Below, piece by piece: positions 62,883 through 64,000 of a stretch of 64,000 nucleotides of DNA (within the stretch, counting starts at the first letter, position 1; each line of letters starts with the position of its first letter). The stretch comes from Humisphaera borealis. Lineage in GTDB: Bacteria > Planctomycetota > Phycisphaerae > Tepidisphaerales > Tepidisphaeraceae. The notes under the pieces are model-generated. The model worked only from the letters and a program-made list of their open reading frames with translations. It ran no database searches and was not told the DNA's origin. Location: NCBI RefSeq assembly GCF_015169395.1, contig NZ_CP063458.1, positions 1,798,001 through 1,862,000 of the forward strand, in the 5' to 3' direction. A program made the position numbers and the translations under genes.

Positions 62883-63677
62883 ATGCCGACCATTGCCTGC
62901 ATTCAGTTCGACATGGCCTGGGAAAACAAGCCAGCCAACTATCAAACCGTCGCCGAGATGGTGCGTTCGGCGAACCTTGCGCCTGGATCGCTCCTGGTGG
63001 TACCGGAGATGTTCGCGACCGGCTTCAGCATGAACGCCACGGGTATCGTCGAACCCGTGCGCGGCCCGACCCACGACTTTCTTGCCTCGCTCGCGCGGCA
63101 ACACCAGCTCTTCGTTCTCGGCGGCGTGGTGCAACCAGGTCCGACCGGAACCTGGCCGGCGCTTAACGGACGTCCGCGGAACGAGGCAATCGCGATCAGC
63201 CCAGACGGGCAGTTGCTCGCCCGTTATGCAAAGATGCACCCCTTCACGCTGGGTGGTGAGAAGGACCATTACGCCGCCGGCGACGAGATTGTGCAATTCG
63301 AGTGGCAAGGCCTGAAGGTGACGCCGTTCATCTGTTACGACCTGCGTTTTCCCGAGCTGTTCCGCCGCGCTGCAAAGCTGGGGACCGATTTGTTCGTGGT
63401 GATCGCGTCGTGGCCGGCACCGCGAACCCATCACTGGACGACCCTGTTGCAGGCCCGTGCCATCGAGAACCAGGCGTTTGTGATCGGCAATAACCGCTGC
63501 GGCTCCGATCCTAAACTGACCTATGACGGCCGGAGCCTCGTCATCGATTACGCCGGCACAATTCTCGCCGATGGCGGCACAACCCCGTCAGTCGTCACCG
63601 CGGCGATCAACCCGGAAGCCATGCGAAGCTGGCGGACTAAGATGCCCTTCCTGGCCGATATGCGTGACGACCTCTGA
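62883..63677 (+). CDS. Carbon-nitrogen hydrolase (omega-amidase-like)
   Basis: A 264-residue nitrilase-superfamily enzyme. The catalytic triad is complete: Glu42 (VVPEMFATGF), Lys117 (YAKMHPF) and Cys151 (ICYDLRFPELF), with IASWPAPR downstream. The pattern is that of the YafV / omega-amidase group that hydrolyses alpha-ketoglutaramate and similar amides. Length is normal. It precedes a planctomycete cytochrome gene by ~70 bases. Cytoplasmic. Confidence 0.9.
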   Translation: MPTIACIQFDMAWENKPANYQTVAEMVRSANLAPGSLLVVPEMFATGFSMNATGIVEPVRGPTHDFLASLARQHQLFVLGGVVQPGPTGTWPALNGRPRNEAIAISPDGQLLARYAKMHPFTLGGEKDHYAAGDEIVQFEWQGLKVTPFICYDLRFPELFRRAAKLGTDLFVVIASWPAPRTHHWTTLLQARAIENQAFVIGNNRCGSDPKLTYDGRSLVIDYAGTILADGGTTPSVVTAAINPEAMRSWRTKMPFLADMRDDL

Positions 63678-63747
63678 CGACCCCGGCGCGGGAAGTTCGT
63701 CGTCGTTGCATTCAAACGTCCGCCTTCTCCAACGGTAACGATTTGTA

Positions 63748-64000
63748 ATGACTGCGACCTCCGCCCGCTTTCTCGCCCTGCTCATCCTTGCAACGGCCTC
63801 GACGGCCGCCGGTGCCGACCAGCCCGTGGACTTTGTCCGCGACATCAAGCCGATTTTCGAAGTACGCTGTTACGACTGCCATGGCGCCGCCAAGCAGAAG
63901 GGCGGCATCCGGCTCGACGCCCCGGTCTCTCTCAAAGGCGGAGACTCCGGCTCTCCCCTTTTCACCCCCGGCGACCCGGCCAAAAGTCATCTCCTCAAGC
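63748..64000 (+). CDS. Planctomycete cytochrome c protein, N-terminal part (partial)
   Basis: An open frame from the ATG at 63748 reaches the window edge without a stop. It has a signal peptide (FLALLILATASTAAGA), then FVRDIKPIFEVRCYDCHGAAKQKGGIRLD, the PSCyt1-type domain with a single CYDCH haem motif. The usual continuation is DUF1549/DUF1553, outside the window. Likely a periplasmic redox or scaffold protein like the one at 21,029. Confidence 0.85.
   Translation, partial: MTATSARFLALLILATASTAAGADQPVDFVRDIKPIFEVRCYDCHGAAKQKGGIRLDAPVSLKGGDSGSPLFTPGDPAKSHLLK

Noticed and set aside
60726-63434. A ~900-codon open frame on the minus strand opposite the beta-helix and amidase genes
   Set aside because: Antisense shadow of two well-supported plus-strand genes; no signal, domain or ribosome site.

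Overview
The window comes from a high-GC member of the Planctomycetota, most likely the Phycisphaerae/Tepidisphaerales side. I infer this from family content, not from a marker gene: LEPR-type N-terminal motifs, a PEP-CTERM autotransporter-repeat giant, planctomycete cytochrome c proteins (one paired with a DUF1552 protein), a sulfatase, many Tat-type secreted proteins, and intergenic palindromic repeats.

Layout. 1-16.9 kb: signalling proteins (a CheA-like N-terminus, PilZ, FHA-SpoIIE phosphatase), an NHL-repeat lipoprotein, dCTP deaminase, a B12-dependent ribonucleotide reductase whose active-site motif is split by an intein, an AT-richer AAA/TOPRIM-like ATPase that looks acquired, a large lipoprotein and a LEPR/PPC surface protein. 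17-17.8 kb: a nest of palindromes and 24-bp-period repeats beside a possible fragment of a REP-associated transposase. 18.5-32.3 kb: a minus-strand run (PEP-CTERM giant, SASA esterase, cytochrome/DUF1592-type protein, DUF1552 protein, amidohydrolase) divergent from a XylR/AraC-type regulator and followed by an alpha/beta hydrolase; this reads as a regulated carbohydrate-use and cell-surface locus.

32,504-45,347 is an integrated element of about 12.8 kb. It is bounded by a perfect 15-bp direct repeat, and its right copy lies in the 3' end of a tRNA-Arg(CCG). It carries small DNA-binding/excisionase-like proteins, a DnaB N-domain-like protein followed by a RepA-like ATPase, small and large terminase subunits, a stand-alone HEAGH (FtsH/M41-like) peptidase-like protein, several unknown proteins, a divergent XRE repressor and a tyrosine integrase. 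No portal, capsid, tail or lysis gene is recognisable, so it resembles a packaging-competent phage satellite or a strongly reduced prophage. The att core lies inside the integrase gene. In the integrated state the integrase runs on into antisense tRNA and host DNA, while its displaced native 3' end (59 codons counted from the core) sits in frame at the opposite end of the element. Excision would rebuild a 483-residue integrase.

45.5-64 kb is host DNA again: a winged-helix regulator with a membrane protein, YegP-like DUF1508 protein, sulfatase, a Tat-exported beta-propeller protein, SAM synthetase, a GDP-mannose-3,5-epimerase-like enzyme with a GT4 glycosyltransferase and a GT2/hexapeptide-acyltransferase fusion (polysaccharide synthesis), a fructosamine-kinase-like protein, a coiled-coil protein, a LEPR beta-helix protein, a nitrilase-family amidase, and the start of another planctomycete cytochrome protein cut by the window edge.
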